A stretch of DNA of 64,000 nucleotides. It comes from Bacteroidota bacterium. Its GTDB lineage: Bacteria; Bacteroidota; Ignavibacteria; Ignavibacteriales; Ignavibacteriaceae. Position 1 is the stretch's first letter. Each line of letters starts with the position of its first letter. Below the pieces are notes generated by a model. That model saw nothing but the letters and a program-made list of their open reading frames with translations, did no database searches and was not told the DNA's origin. The stretch is taken from positions 1-64,000 of the forward strand of contig JAKAGZ010000003.1 of the NCBI GenBank assembly GCA_021815365.1, written 5' to 3'. This document shows, in pieces, positions 25,694 to 33,978 of the stretch. The translations under genes were made by a program, and so were the position numbers.

Positions 25694-25718
25694 AGGGGAG
25701 GGTCTCAGACCCTCCCCT
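25694..25718. repeat. 25-bp palindrome, copy 1
   Basis: AGGGGAGGGTCT (25694-25705), one centre base, AGACCCTCCCCT (25707-25718). The same 12-bp arms recur at 28561-28585. It is upstream of both flanking genes, so a terminator role is unlikely here. Confidence 0.75.
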
Positions 25719-25855
25719 ACGTTCAGCTATTTTTCTTTTATGGTTATTAATGTTAATTTGAATTAAATGAGATAAAACTTTTGCAGGGAAAATTTGTAGT
25801 GATCATAGCTTAATAATTCTCCTTTGCAGCTAACTATGGACGAGGTACAATTACA

Positions 25856-26208
25856 ATGGCATTTGAAGATAAATATTTAGATGTTCTTCAAATAGTGAAT
25901 TCTCAATTCAGGTGGTTTATAAACAACATCCTGGTCTTACCGACTATGATGCAGTTTCCGCTGTTGAATCATTAATTGAATTCTATACCGCAATTGAAGT
26001 TTATAATGAGATAAAAGAAATGTGCGATTTCCGCCTTGGCAAAAATCAACCTGAAAATATTGAACCTGAAGAAACACCTGTACCAATTTCAGAATATGAA
26101 ATTCTGCAGTGCTTAAAAACAATTAAAAGTTCAATTAATAAATGGACTAAGTGGAACGGCAGGCAGGGATATCTGAACTTTGTGAAAGGATATATGCCTT
26201 ACATTTAG
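25856..26208 (+). pseudogene. Small conserved-type protein broken by a one-base deletion
   Basis: From ATG 25856 the frame reads MAFEDKYLDVLQ and then runs into IVNSQFRW and a stop. A different frame is open from about 25895 to 26208. Adding one A in the CAAAT run at 25889-25893 joins them into a 117-residue protein: YLDVLQNSEFSIQVVYKQHP, then LTDYDAVSAVESLIEFY and an acidic linker, ending WNGRQGYLNFVKGYMPYI. The restored start resembles a family of short conserved proteins beginning YLDVLQNIEFAIV, known to me only as hypothetical. It is either a recent frameshift or a sequencing error in the A-run. It lies 16 bp before the U32 gene, probably co-transcribed. Confidence 0.7.
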
Positions 26209-26224
26209 CATCGAATTTAATACA

Positions 26225-27463
26225 ATGAAGAAACCTGAATTAATGGCGCCTGCGGGCGACTGGACAATGCTGCGGTCTGCAGTTAAAAACGGTGCTGATG
26301 CAGTTTATTTCGGAACTGACCAGCTTAACATGCGCGCAAAAGCAAAAAATTTTCAGATCGAAAATCTTCCTGAGATTGTCAGATTCTGCAGGGATAACAA
26401 TGTTAAAACATATCTTACTGTTAACACGATTATCTACGAGCACGAGCTTGCACAGGTAACAGAATTGATCACAAAGGCAAAGTTGGCGGGAATTGATATG
26501 ATAATTTGCTGGGACCTTTCAGTAATCGAAATTTGCAGCAGGCTTAAAATGCCTTTTGCTGTTTCAACCCAGGCTTCGATCTCTAATTCTTCTGCTGCGA
26601 TGATGTATAAAAAGCTCGGCGCAAAAAGAATTGTACTGGCAAGAGAGTGTTCGCTTGAAGATATAAAAAAAATAAAATCAAAAGTTGATATTGAAATAGA
26701 AACTTTTATACACGGCGCAATGTGCATCTCTGTCAGCGGAAGATGTTTTATGAGTCATTACCTGTTTGGTAAAAGCGCGAACAGGGGTGAGTGCATTCAA
26801 CCCTGCAGAAGAGAATATGAAGTGCTGGATAAGAGCACTGATAAAACAATGATACTTGGTGAAGATTATGTTTTATCTCCGGAGGATCTGTGTTCGATAG
26901 AATTTATTGATCAGCTTATTGAAGCAGGGATTGATTCTTTTAAAATAGAAGGAAGAAAAAGAAGTCCCGAATACGCTTCCAAAGTAGTTTCAGTTTACCG
27001 CAAAGCAATCGATCTTTATTTTTCCGGCAGGGATGGACTTACTGAAAATAAACTGACGGCGGAGGTTAAAAAAGAAATGCTGGAGGAACTCAGGGCGGTT
27101 TACAACCGTGGACTTTCATCCGGTTTTTATTTTAATGTGCCAGGTGAAAGCGAGTATGCCGGAATCTATGGCAGCAAGGCAACGACAAGAAAAGAATATA
27201 TCGGCAAAGTCGTAAATTATTATAAAAAACCAAGGGCGGCTGAAATAGTTCTTGAGACTGGCGTAATTAAAAATAAAGATAATGTCCTTATCATCGGTCA
27301 AACCACCGGAGTTGTAGAATTCAACGTTGAAAAAATTCTGCTTAATGATCTCAAAGTTGAAGAGGCAGTGAAAGGAAACAGAATAACAATACCCTGTAAT
27401 GAATTAGTCCGTCCGCAGGATTCTGTTTATATTATAAAACAAATTTCTTTGGAAGAAGGATAG
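26225..27463 (+). CDS. U32-family protein, TrhP/YegQ-like tRNA hydroxylation enzyme
   Basis: 412 residues. The U32 signature is at the N-terminus (KPELMAPAGDW, NGADAVYFG), followed by a TIM-barrel-like part and the Cys cluster MCISVSGRCFMSHYL with RGECIQPCRREY, four Cys that fit an Fe-S site. The C-terminal beta domain ends PQDSVYIIKQ. U32 proteins were named peptidases, but the characterised members TrhP and RlhA carry out prephenate-dependent hydroxylation of tRNA U34 and of 23S rRNA. Length fits TrhP better than RlhA. The specific substrate is inferred. Confidence 0.88.
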   Translation: MKKPELMAPAGDWTMLRSAVKNGADAVYFGTDQLNMRAKAKNFQIENLPEIVRFCRDNNVKTYLTVNTIIYEHELAQVTELITKAKLAGIDMIICWDLSVIEICSRLKMPFAVSTQASISNSSAAMMYKKLGAKRIVLARECSLEDIKKIKSKVDIEIETFIHGAMCISVSGRCFMSHYLFGKSANRGECIQPCRREYEVLDKSTDKTMILGEDYVLSPEDLCSIEFIDQLIEAGIDSFKIEGRKRSPEYASKVVSVYRKAIDLYFSGRDGLTENKLTAEVKKEMLEELRAVYNRGLSSGFYFNVPGESEYAGIYGSKATTRKEYIGKVVNYYKKPRAAEIVLETGVIKNKDNVLIIGQTTGVVEFNVEKILLNDLKVEEAVKGNRITIPCNELVRPQDSVYIIKQISLEEG

Positions 27464-27469
27464 GCTGCA

Positions 27470-28144
27470 TTACTTCTTCTTGCGCACCAGGAAAACTATC
27501 ACAATAAGTAAAACCACACTCATCAAAACATAAATCCAGTAGGGAGTTTCCTTCAACTTAAATGGTTTGAATGTAACAGAAATGGTTTTACCGCTCCCAA
27601 TTTCTGAAAGAGAGTAGCTCCAAATTAATGTCCTGCCGTCTGTGGCTGTAGCATTATGGGTTATGACATCACCTGCAAAAGTATATTTATAAGTAACCTT
27701 AAAATTACTTCCATCCAGACCAAAGCCTGTAGCGATTGGAGGAATAAACTGGGTAAAAACTTTCTGACCGGAAGCACCATCCTGCAAAGAAAAATTTGAA
27801 CTAGCAAACGCCTTTGTGTTATTGAGCGAGTCTATGCTCTGAAAAGACAACTCCACAATAGCATGTGTAGTGCTGTCTGTAGTATCAGAATAAACTTTTA
27901 TGCTCTCTATTGAATTATACTTTGATGCAAATTCATTCCTTATGGAATCGGGATTGAACAACCCTATTTTGTCTAAAACCTTAAAGTCTTCACTATCCGG
28001 CATTTTCATCCAATATGTAATTCTCATTTTACCGGAACCATCTGCATACAGGTTGACATCCTGAATGTAATTTAAACATCCTGCAGTTAAAAATATTAAC
28101 GAAAAAATAATTATGGTTTTAAGGAAGGAATAACCTGCTTTCAT
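27470..28144 (-). CDS. Lipoprotein with C-terminal membrane anchor, unknown function
   Basis: 224 residues. A lipoprotein signal (IIIFSLIFLTAGC, lipidated Cys near 23) is followed by a beta-rich domain starting LNYIQDVNLYADGSGKMRIT. A C-terminal hydrophobic helix (YWIYVLMSVVLLIVIVFLV) ends in RKKK. The YADGSGKMRI pattern resembles the LppM/DUF3153-type domain of actinobacterial and cyanobacterial lipoproteins, but the match is by eye only. Both ends would anchor it in the inner membrane. It is convergent with the U32 gene. Confidence 0.65.
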   Translation of the reverse strand: MKAGYSFLKTIIIFSLIFLTAGCLNYIQDVNLYADGSGKMRITYWMKMPDSEDFKVLDKIGLFNPDSIRNEFASKYNSIESIKVYSDTTDSTTHAIVELSFQSIDSLNNTKAFASSNFSLQDGASGQKVFTQFIPPIATGFGLDGSNFKVTYKYTFAGDVITHNATATDGRTLIWSYSLSEIGSGKTISVTFKPFKLKETPYWIYVLMSVVLLIVIVFLVRKKK

Positions 28145-28257
28145 TTAATTAATCTTTTCAGACAAGTTCATTTATTCGTAAAATTGATATGATTTAATTT
28201 ATAGAAAAAAACATAATTATTCATTAAGTTTCGACCCATTATTAAAGGAGTTAAAAA

Positions 28258-28533
28258 ATGCCTACTTATGATTATAAATGCCAGGAATGCAATTATACAT
28301 TTGAACTGTTCCAGCCAATGACGGCGGAACCGGTTAAACATTGCCCAAAATGCAACGGAACAGTTAAAAGACTGATAGGTACAGGTGCTGGTCCTATCTT
28401 TAAGGGAAGCGGATTCTATCAAACCGATTATAAAAATAATACTGCAAAGAAAGAAAAAACCGATAAGGCTGCTGCTGTTACTGATAAACAAAAGACTTCT
28501 GTTGAAACAGGGAAAAAGGAAAATAAAAGCTAA
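28258..28533 (+). CDS. FmdB-family zinc-ribbon protein
   Basis: 91 residues. The N-terminal FmdB zinc ribbon has MPTYDYKCQECNYTFELFQPM and HCPKCNGTVKRLIG, four Cys in two CxxC pairs (residues 9, 12, 31, 34 region). GTGAGPIFKGSGFYQTDY, the conserved FmdB continuation, follows, and then a Lys/Thr-rich disordered tail. FmdB proteins are putative regulators with no settled function. A good ribosome-binding AGGAG precedes the ATG. A palindrome 27 bp after the stop may terminate it. Confidence 0.92.
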   Translation: MPTYDYKCQECNYTFELFQPMTAEPVKHCPKCNGTVKRLIGTGAGPIFKGSGFYQTDYKNNTAKKEKTDKAAAVTDKQKTSVETGKKENKS

Positions 28534-28560
28534 TCAATTAATAAACGAAAAGTTAACTAT

Positions 28561-28585
28561 AGGGGAGGGTCTGAGACCCTCCCCT
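28561..28585. repeat. 25-bp palindrome, copy 2
   Basis: AGGGGAGGGTCT (28561-28572), one centre base, AGACCCTCCCCT (28574-28585). The arms are identical to the copy at 25694-25718; only the centre base differs (G instead of C). It sits between convergent genes and could terminate both. Confidence 0.75.
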
Positions 28586-28663
28586 ATAATGTATAATTAA
28601 AATTCCAGACCTATCTGTTCATTTGTCATTGCTGACAAGTATATTGTATAGACCACATTCTTA

Positions 28664-31600
28664 TCAGAAATCAATACCTACAGAAATATAATGTGTCGGA
28701 GCTGTAAAACTATCAAGGTTGTAGCCCCAGGCAAGGTCATACCTTAGAAGGAAAGAGAAGAAGATCACCCTGGCTCCTATTCCTGTTCCCATTAAAAGGT
28801 CTCTTGTAACAACGCCGCTCCTTGGAGTTTTTTCAAACAATCTTAACTGGCTGTTCTGGTTCCATGCAGCTCCGGCATCGTAAAATATCACGCCCTGAAT
28901 ATTGCTGAAGAACAACGGCAGCGCACCGGTAATAAAATATCTTATTAAAGGAAATCTTAATTCCAAATTCAGCAGAGTATATTTTGTTCCTATTCTTTGA
29001 GCATAATCATAACCACGCAGCGGAACGGCAGTTGTTAAGAATGCAAAATCAGAAATTGATTCAATCGGTACATTCTGTGTTGCAAATTTTCTGTTGATCC
29101 AATTATTAACGCCGCCGAGAAAAAATCTCTGCGGGTTACCGCCAACAGAATAACCACCAGATAAACGCAGAGCAAAAGAATATTCAGCACTGAATTTGAA
29201 ATAAGTTCTATAATCTGCAAGTAAAGAAGCAAAGCTCAATCTTTTGTCTGTAATACCAGGATTACCCAGCACATCAAATCTATACCTTGTTCCATCAAGC
29301 GGGGAAATATATCCCCATAGAATATTATCGTGGATCAGGCTTAAGCTTGGTACTATAAAAGTTGCTTTTTTAGCCGGCTCATTATTGTTGTCGAGATTTT
29401 CCTGCGATAAATTCATATAACTTAAGCCGGCGTCTACCCTATAAAATCTGTTCATCGGGTAGCTTAAAGTAACTGCTGCACCATAATTTCTGAATCTGAA
29501 AAGATTAGAGCCAAATCCTCTTGTCAGGTACACAAAACGCGCAGTATGAAACCCTGACACGCTGTAGTTCAATCTGCTTCCAAGATATGCATAGGTTAAT
29601 CCGTAATCACTGTTTTTTAAATCTATCTGAAGACTTGTAACACCAATTAACCTGTGGTTACCCAAAACATCGCTAAAGGAAAGAACTGTTGTACCTATCA
29701 GACCGTATAGAGTGTTGTAACCAGCGTTAGCATAAATTATATCCGGTGAAAAAGAAATTTTATACGGATTTACTTTATAATTACCATTTTCATCCAGGTT
29801 ATCTGTTAAGTTAAATTTCTTTTGTTCTGTGATGTTTGTTGTATCTTTTCTTGCATAAGGGTTTGCACCAAAAACGTAATTTGAATAATCGGGAGAAGTA
29901 GAATCATTTGCAGCGTGTGTTGTATCAATAACCTGTCCAGTATAAATCTGTGAAAAAATATCCCTCGTTCCTGTTGTGTCTTTCGCCTGTTCTTTCTCTT
30001 CGCCGGCAGCTTCCACAAGTTCTTTTTCCCTGCTATTTTTTTCTTTATTTATCAGGCTTTCCTTATATACCGTTAAAGGAAGTTTAGCAGAATCAATCTG
30101 TGTTATGAAAGGATTGTTCATTAAAAAAATATTATATGAAGCATTATACAGTGAAGTAAAAACCAGTTTCTTCCCGTCTTTTGAAACCGATAACTGGTCA
30201 ATTCCATCCAGTGAGTTCGTCACAGGCACAGCAGGCAGATCAGAAACATCCTTTACTGTATCGTTTGCTGAAATCGTCAGGCTCTTTTTATAAATGTTTA
30301 CTATCCCATTCATATCAGATGTAAACAGCATTTCTTTTCCATCCGCGCTTACAAGCGGATTCGTCTCGTTGCTGTTTGGAAGATGTGTTAACCTTTCAAT
30401 TTTTTTAGAATTAATGTTTATCGAATAAATATCTGTTTGTGAATAATCAAACTCCGAAATTTTGAATGTATCAGGAACAGCTTCGTGTGATAAATAATTT
30501 CTTCTGTCTGATGAAAAGAAAATTTTCTTACTGTCAGGTGACCACGTTGGATCGTTATCGGTAAAAATATCATCCGTAAGATTTGTTACCTGTCTGCTTT
30601 GCAGGTTGAAAACATAAATATCAGATTGAACTGCATTATGACCAACAAATGCGATATACTTTCCATCCGGCGACCAGCTTAAACTTTTTATACCGTCCAA
30701 CCTGATCGGAAGACTTTCCTTACTCTCGTCGCTTACATCAATAATATAGACAACATCGTAACCATTGCTTTTTGCACTCAGGGCAATTTTTTTACCATCC
30801 GGTGACCAGCACAAACCGGGAGTAACAACATTGAGTTGTTCAAAATCTGCCGATGTATTTCCCTGCACAAGCTTTTTAATAATTTTTCCGTCTATCGCAT
30901 CCATAATAAAAACATCGAAATAAAAATCTCTGTTGGAAATAAAAGCTATTTTATCTCCCTGCGGTGAAAGTGCAGGGCTTGTATTATAAAACCCATCATC
31001 TTTTTTAGGATCTGTTAATCTTTTGGCAAACTCATCGGGGGCTTTCATTATAGCTATATCGGGCCAGTACATTTTTTTAAAATATTTTTTCCATCTTTCA
31101 TTCAACTCCTCAAGATTAAGTCCGATCGCACTTTTGATCCCGGCTTCAACACTTCCGGTGCCTTTAACTTTATTGATCAGCTCCCCGATTTTTTGCTTGC
31201 CGTATTTTTGCGCGATATAATAAAAAACAGATTGTCCGCCGCGGTAAGCAAAATACCCGTTAAGCTGGTCTATATCAGGGAGGTACTCGCTGATTGCAGC
31301 TTCACGCAGGAACATATCAGTGTTTATATCCCAGCCGAGAGATTGATATTCTGCCATACCTTCATTAAACCAAAGCGGAAGGTTCGTTGTTATATGATTT
31401 GTAATAATATTCTGCAGCGATCCGCCATAGAACATATCATTAATTACTGCGTGAGTTAACTCGTGGTGAATGAGGTGTCTGAAATCTTTGTATGAACCCA
31501 TGAACTGAACTACTACCCTGTTCTTAAAAATTTCAGTAAATCCTTCTATGCCTTCCGATAAATATTGGTCGGTTATATTTGTTTCCTGGAAATCATTCGT

Positions 31601-31864
31601 AGAATTATAAATTATTATCGCTATCCTGTTATTGATCTGATAATTAAAACTCTTCTCGATTGATTGAAGAGCATCCTCAGCAGCTTTAGAAGCAAACTCC
31701 GCCAGGTGTGAGCCGTTTTGTGAAAAATAAATATCGAAATGAGCGGTCTGTATGTAATACCATGTAAAATCTTTATACTGAACTTTATTCTGCCCAAATT
31801 GCCCAAACACAAATGGCTGAAGAAAGAATATCAGCATTACAAATTTTAGCAAATGTTTATTCAT
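28664..31864 (-). CDS. Metallopeptidase-like / TolB propeller / Omp85 barrel fusion protein
   Basis: 1066 residues with signal peptide (MNKHLLKFVMLIFFLQPFVFG). Residues about 25-260 form a gluzincin-like domain with HHELTHAVI (H134, E135, H138) and WFNEGMAEY (E168), a complete HExxH...E zinc site. Residues about 270-600 hold TolB/PD40 propeller repeats such as LSPQGDKIAFISNRD, WSPDGKKIALSAK and WSPDGKYIAFVGH. After a Lys/Glu linker, residues about 700-1066 are a surface-antigen (Omp85/BamA-type) barrel ending in ISVGIDF. It would place a protease-propeller on an outer-membrane channel. Function is not known. It is the last gene of the minus-strand block, 15 bp after rnr. Confidence 0.83.
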   Translation of the reverse strand: MNKHLLKFVMLIFFLQPFVFGQFGQNKVQYKDFTWYYIQTAHFDIYFSQNGSHLAEFASKAAEDALQSIEKSFNYQINNRIAIIIYNSTNDFQETNITDQYLSEGIEGFTEIFKNRVVVQFMGSYKDFRHLIHHELTHAVINDMFYGGSLQNIITNHITTNLPLWFNEGMAEYQSLGWDINTDMFLREAAISEYLPDIDQLNGYFAYRGGQSVFYYIAQKYGKQKIGELINKVKGTGSVEAGIKSAIGLNLEELNERWKKYFKKMYWPDIAIMKAPDEFAKRLTDPKKDDGFYNTSPALSPQGDKIAFISNRDFYFDVFIMDAIDGKIIKKLVQGNTSADFEQLNVVTPGLCWSPDGKKIALSAKSNGYDVVYIIDVSDESKESLPIRLDGIKSLSWSPDGKYIAFVGHNAVQSDIYVFNLQSRQVTNLTDDIFTDNDPTWSPDSKKIFFSSDRRNYLSHEAVPDTFKISEFDYSQTDIYSININSKKIERLTHLPNSNETNPLVSADGKEMLFTSDMNGIVNIYKKSLTISANDTVKDVSDLPAVPVTNSLDGIDQLSVSKDGKKLVFTSLYNASYNIFLMNNPFITQIDSAKLPLTVYKESLINKEKNSREKELVEAAGEEKEQAKDTTGTRDIFSQIYTGQVIDTTHAANDSTSPDYSNYVFGANPYARKDTTNITEQKKFNLTDNLDENGNYKVNPYKISFSPDIIYANAGYNTLYGLIGTTVLSFSDVLGNHRLIGVTSLQIDLKNSDYGLTYAYLGSRLNYSVSGFHTARFVYLTRGFGSNLFRFRNYGAAVTLSYPMNRFYRVDAGLSYMNLSQENLDNNNEPAKKATFIVPSLSLIHDNILWGYISPLDGTRYRFDVLGNPGITDKRLSFASLLADYRTYFKFSAEYSFALRLSGGYSVGGNPQRFFLGGVNNWINRKFATQNVPIESISDFAFLTTAVPLRGYDYAQRIGTKYTLLNLELRFPLIRYFITGALPLFFSNIQGVIFYDAGAAWNQNSQLRLFEKTPRSGVVTRDLLMGTGIGARVIFFSFLLRYDLAWGYNLDSFTAPTHYISVGIDF

Positions 31865-31879
31865 AAACGCCTTTTATGG

Positions 31880-33976
31880 TTATTCTATTATTATAAAATC
31901 CAATTCTGTTTTGTCAGAATCAACCCTGACTAATTTAACCTGCACTTTATCGCCAAGCCTGAATTGCCTTTTTTTAGATTTTCCAATTAAAGCATATTTT
32001 TTCTCATCGTAAACATAAAAATCATCCTCCAGATCTTTTAATCTTATTAGCCCTTCAGCCAGGATATCTGAAATTTTAACAAAAATACCGAAATGTGTAA
32101 TCCCGGAAATAATGGCGTGAAATTCTTCACCAAGATGATCTTTTAAATATTCTGTTTGTTTTAACTTGACTGATAATCTTTCTGCCTCTACTGAATTTCT
32201 CTCACACACCGAAATATGTTCCGATATATCATCAAGCATTTTTAGGTTGTATTTACTGACTCCATTTTTCGTGTTGTAATGAAAAATAAGGCGATGCACC
32301 ATCAGGTCGGCATATCTTCTTATCGGTGATGTAAAGTGAGTATAGTACTTAAAACCCAAACCGTAGTGACCAATATTATTAACAGAATAAACTGCCTTAG
32401 CCATTGAACGGATAGCAAGCTCGTTTATTAAAGCTTCCTCTTCCTTACCTTTCGCTGATTCTATCAAATGCTGAAACTGGTTTGAGCGCGCAGTCTGATT
32501 AGGATCAAAAGAATAGCCGAGCGTTTTTACAAATTTTGAAAATTCAAGTAATTTATCTTTGTCAGGCAGATCGTGCACACGGTAAATAAAAGGTCTGTGA
32601 TCTTCACTCACTGGAAAATTTATATGCCTGGCAACAAGCTGATTTGCAAGAAGCATAAATTCTTCAACCAGCATATTGCTTTCTTTTAATTCTTTTACGA
32701 AAATCTTTAAAGGCTTTCCGTTTTCACCGAGAGTAAATTTAACTTCGGGAGTATGAAATTCAATACTGCCTTCGCGCATTCTTTTTTTTCTTAAAACCTG
32801 TGCAAGCTTATTAAGCTCAAGCATCTCTTCGCTAAAATCACCTTCGCCGGATTCGATGATTTGCTGCGCTTCATCATAAGTAAATCTTCTCTTGCTGTTA
32901 ATTACAGTCTTTGAAATTTTATAGTCTATAACCTTGCCTCTTGAAGAAAGCTCAACAATAACAGAATACGTAAGCCTGTCTTCGCCGGGTACAAGTGAAC
33001 AAATATTATTTGAAAGTTTCTCGGGAAGCATCGGGATAACTTTTCCGACAAAATAAACGCTGTTGCCTCTCAAAGCAGCCTGCTTGTCAATATTTGACTT
33101 TGGCAGAACATAATTGGAAACATCTGCAATGTGAATGCCGACAGAAAAATTTCCATTCTCAAGTTTTTCAATTGATAATGCATCGTCAAAATCTTTCGCA
33201 TCATCAGGATCAATAGTAAAAACAGTTTTAGCTCTGTAGTCAATTCTGCCTTCAATATCTGAGCCGGAAATTTTTGAGGGAATTGAATCTGCTTCATCTA
33301 AAACAGCGGAAGGAAATTTATAAGGAAGATTAAACTCGTGCGCCATAGAGATGATCTCAGCATCCTGTGAGCCTGCGGCGCCAATTCTTTCGATCACTTC
33401 GCCTTCGGGGTTCAGCATAGAAGAATCCCAGCAAAGCTTGCCAACAATTACCTTATCACCAACCTGTGCACCATTTAACTTCGCTCTGTCAATATATATA
33501 TCGCGGTGTATTGCCGGGTCGTCCGGTTTCAGGAAATAAAATGACTTTGATTTTTTTATTTCACCAACAAATTCTTCCCGTTTTCTCTTTACGACTTTTA
33601 TCACCTGACCTTCAATGTTCTTTCTTTTCTGCCTGGCAAAAAGGGAAATTTCCACAGTGTCCCCGTCAAAAGCGGTACCGAGATTTCTCTCAGCGATAAA
33701 AATATCCCCTTCCGATTTATCTTTTAAAACAACGAAACCATATCCGCCTTCTTTTACTTCAAGTTCACCTGTAACTGTATTGGATTTAAGAATTGAATTG
33801 TACTGGTATCTTTTACCCGACTTGTTCAGAAAACCTTCTTTATAAAGCGAACTCAGAACTGATTTTAGTGCGCTGTAATCATGTTCATATTTGATGTTCA
33901 ATCGCTTTGCGATCTCTTTACTTTTAAATTGCCTTCCGGCATTCTTCTTAAAAAAGGCAACAACTTTGTTTTTCAT
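31880..33976 (-). CDS. rnr: Ribonuclease R
   Basis: 698 residues. Order of domains: winged-helix N-terminus (KEIAKRLNIKYEHDYSALKSVLSSL), cold-shock OB folds (GYGFVVLKDKSEGDIFIAER), RNB catalytic domain with TIDPDDAKDFDDALSIEKL (the four-Asp Mg site), and SPIRRYADLMVHRLI. A C-terminal S1 domain (GITHFGIFVKISDILAEGL) and a short basic end follow. RNase R degrades structured RNA from the 3' end. The start codon region is 2 bp from the end of tamB, so the genes are co-transcribed. Confidence 0.96.
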   Translation of the reverse strand: MKNKVVAFFKKNAGRQFKSKEIAKRLNIKYEHDYSALKSVLSSLYKEGFLNKSGKRYQYNSILKSNTVTGELEVKEGGYGFVVLKDKSEGDIFIAERNLGTAFDGDTVEISLFARQKRKNIEGQVIKVVKRKREEFVGEIKKSKSFYFLKPDDPAIHRDIYIDRAKLNGAQVGDKVIVGKLCWDSSMLNPEGEVIERIGAAGSQDAEIISMAHEFNLPYKFPSAVLDEADSIPSKISGSDIEGRIDYRAKTVFTIDPDDAKDFDDALSIEKLENGNFSVGIHIADVSNYVLPKSNIDKQAALRGNSVYFVGKVIPMLPEKLSNNICSLVPGEDRLTYSVIVELSSRGKVIDYKISKTVINSKRRFTYDEAQQIIESGEGDFSEEMLELNKLAQVLRKKRMREGSIEFHTPEVKFTLGENGKPLKIFVKELKESNMLVEEFMLLANQLVARHINFPVSEDHRPFIYRVHDLPDKDKLLEFSKFVKTLGYSFDPNQTARSNQFQHLIESAKGKEEEALINELAIRSMAKAVYSVNNIGHYGLGFKYYTHFTSPIRRYADLMVHRLIFHYNTKNGVSKYNLKMLDDISEHISVCERNSVEAERLSVKLKQTEYLKDHLGEEFHAIISGITHFGIFVKISDILAEGLIRLKDLEDDFYVYDEKKYALIGKSKKRQFRLGDKVQVKLVRVDSDKTELDFIIIE

Positions 33977-33978
33977 TA

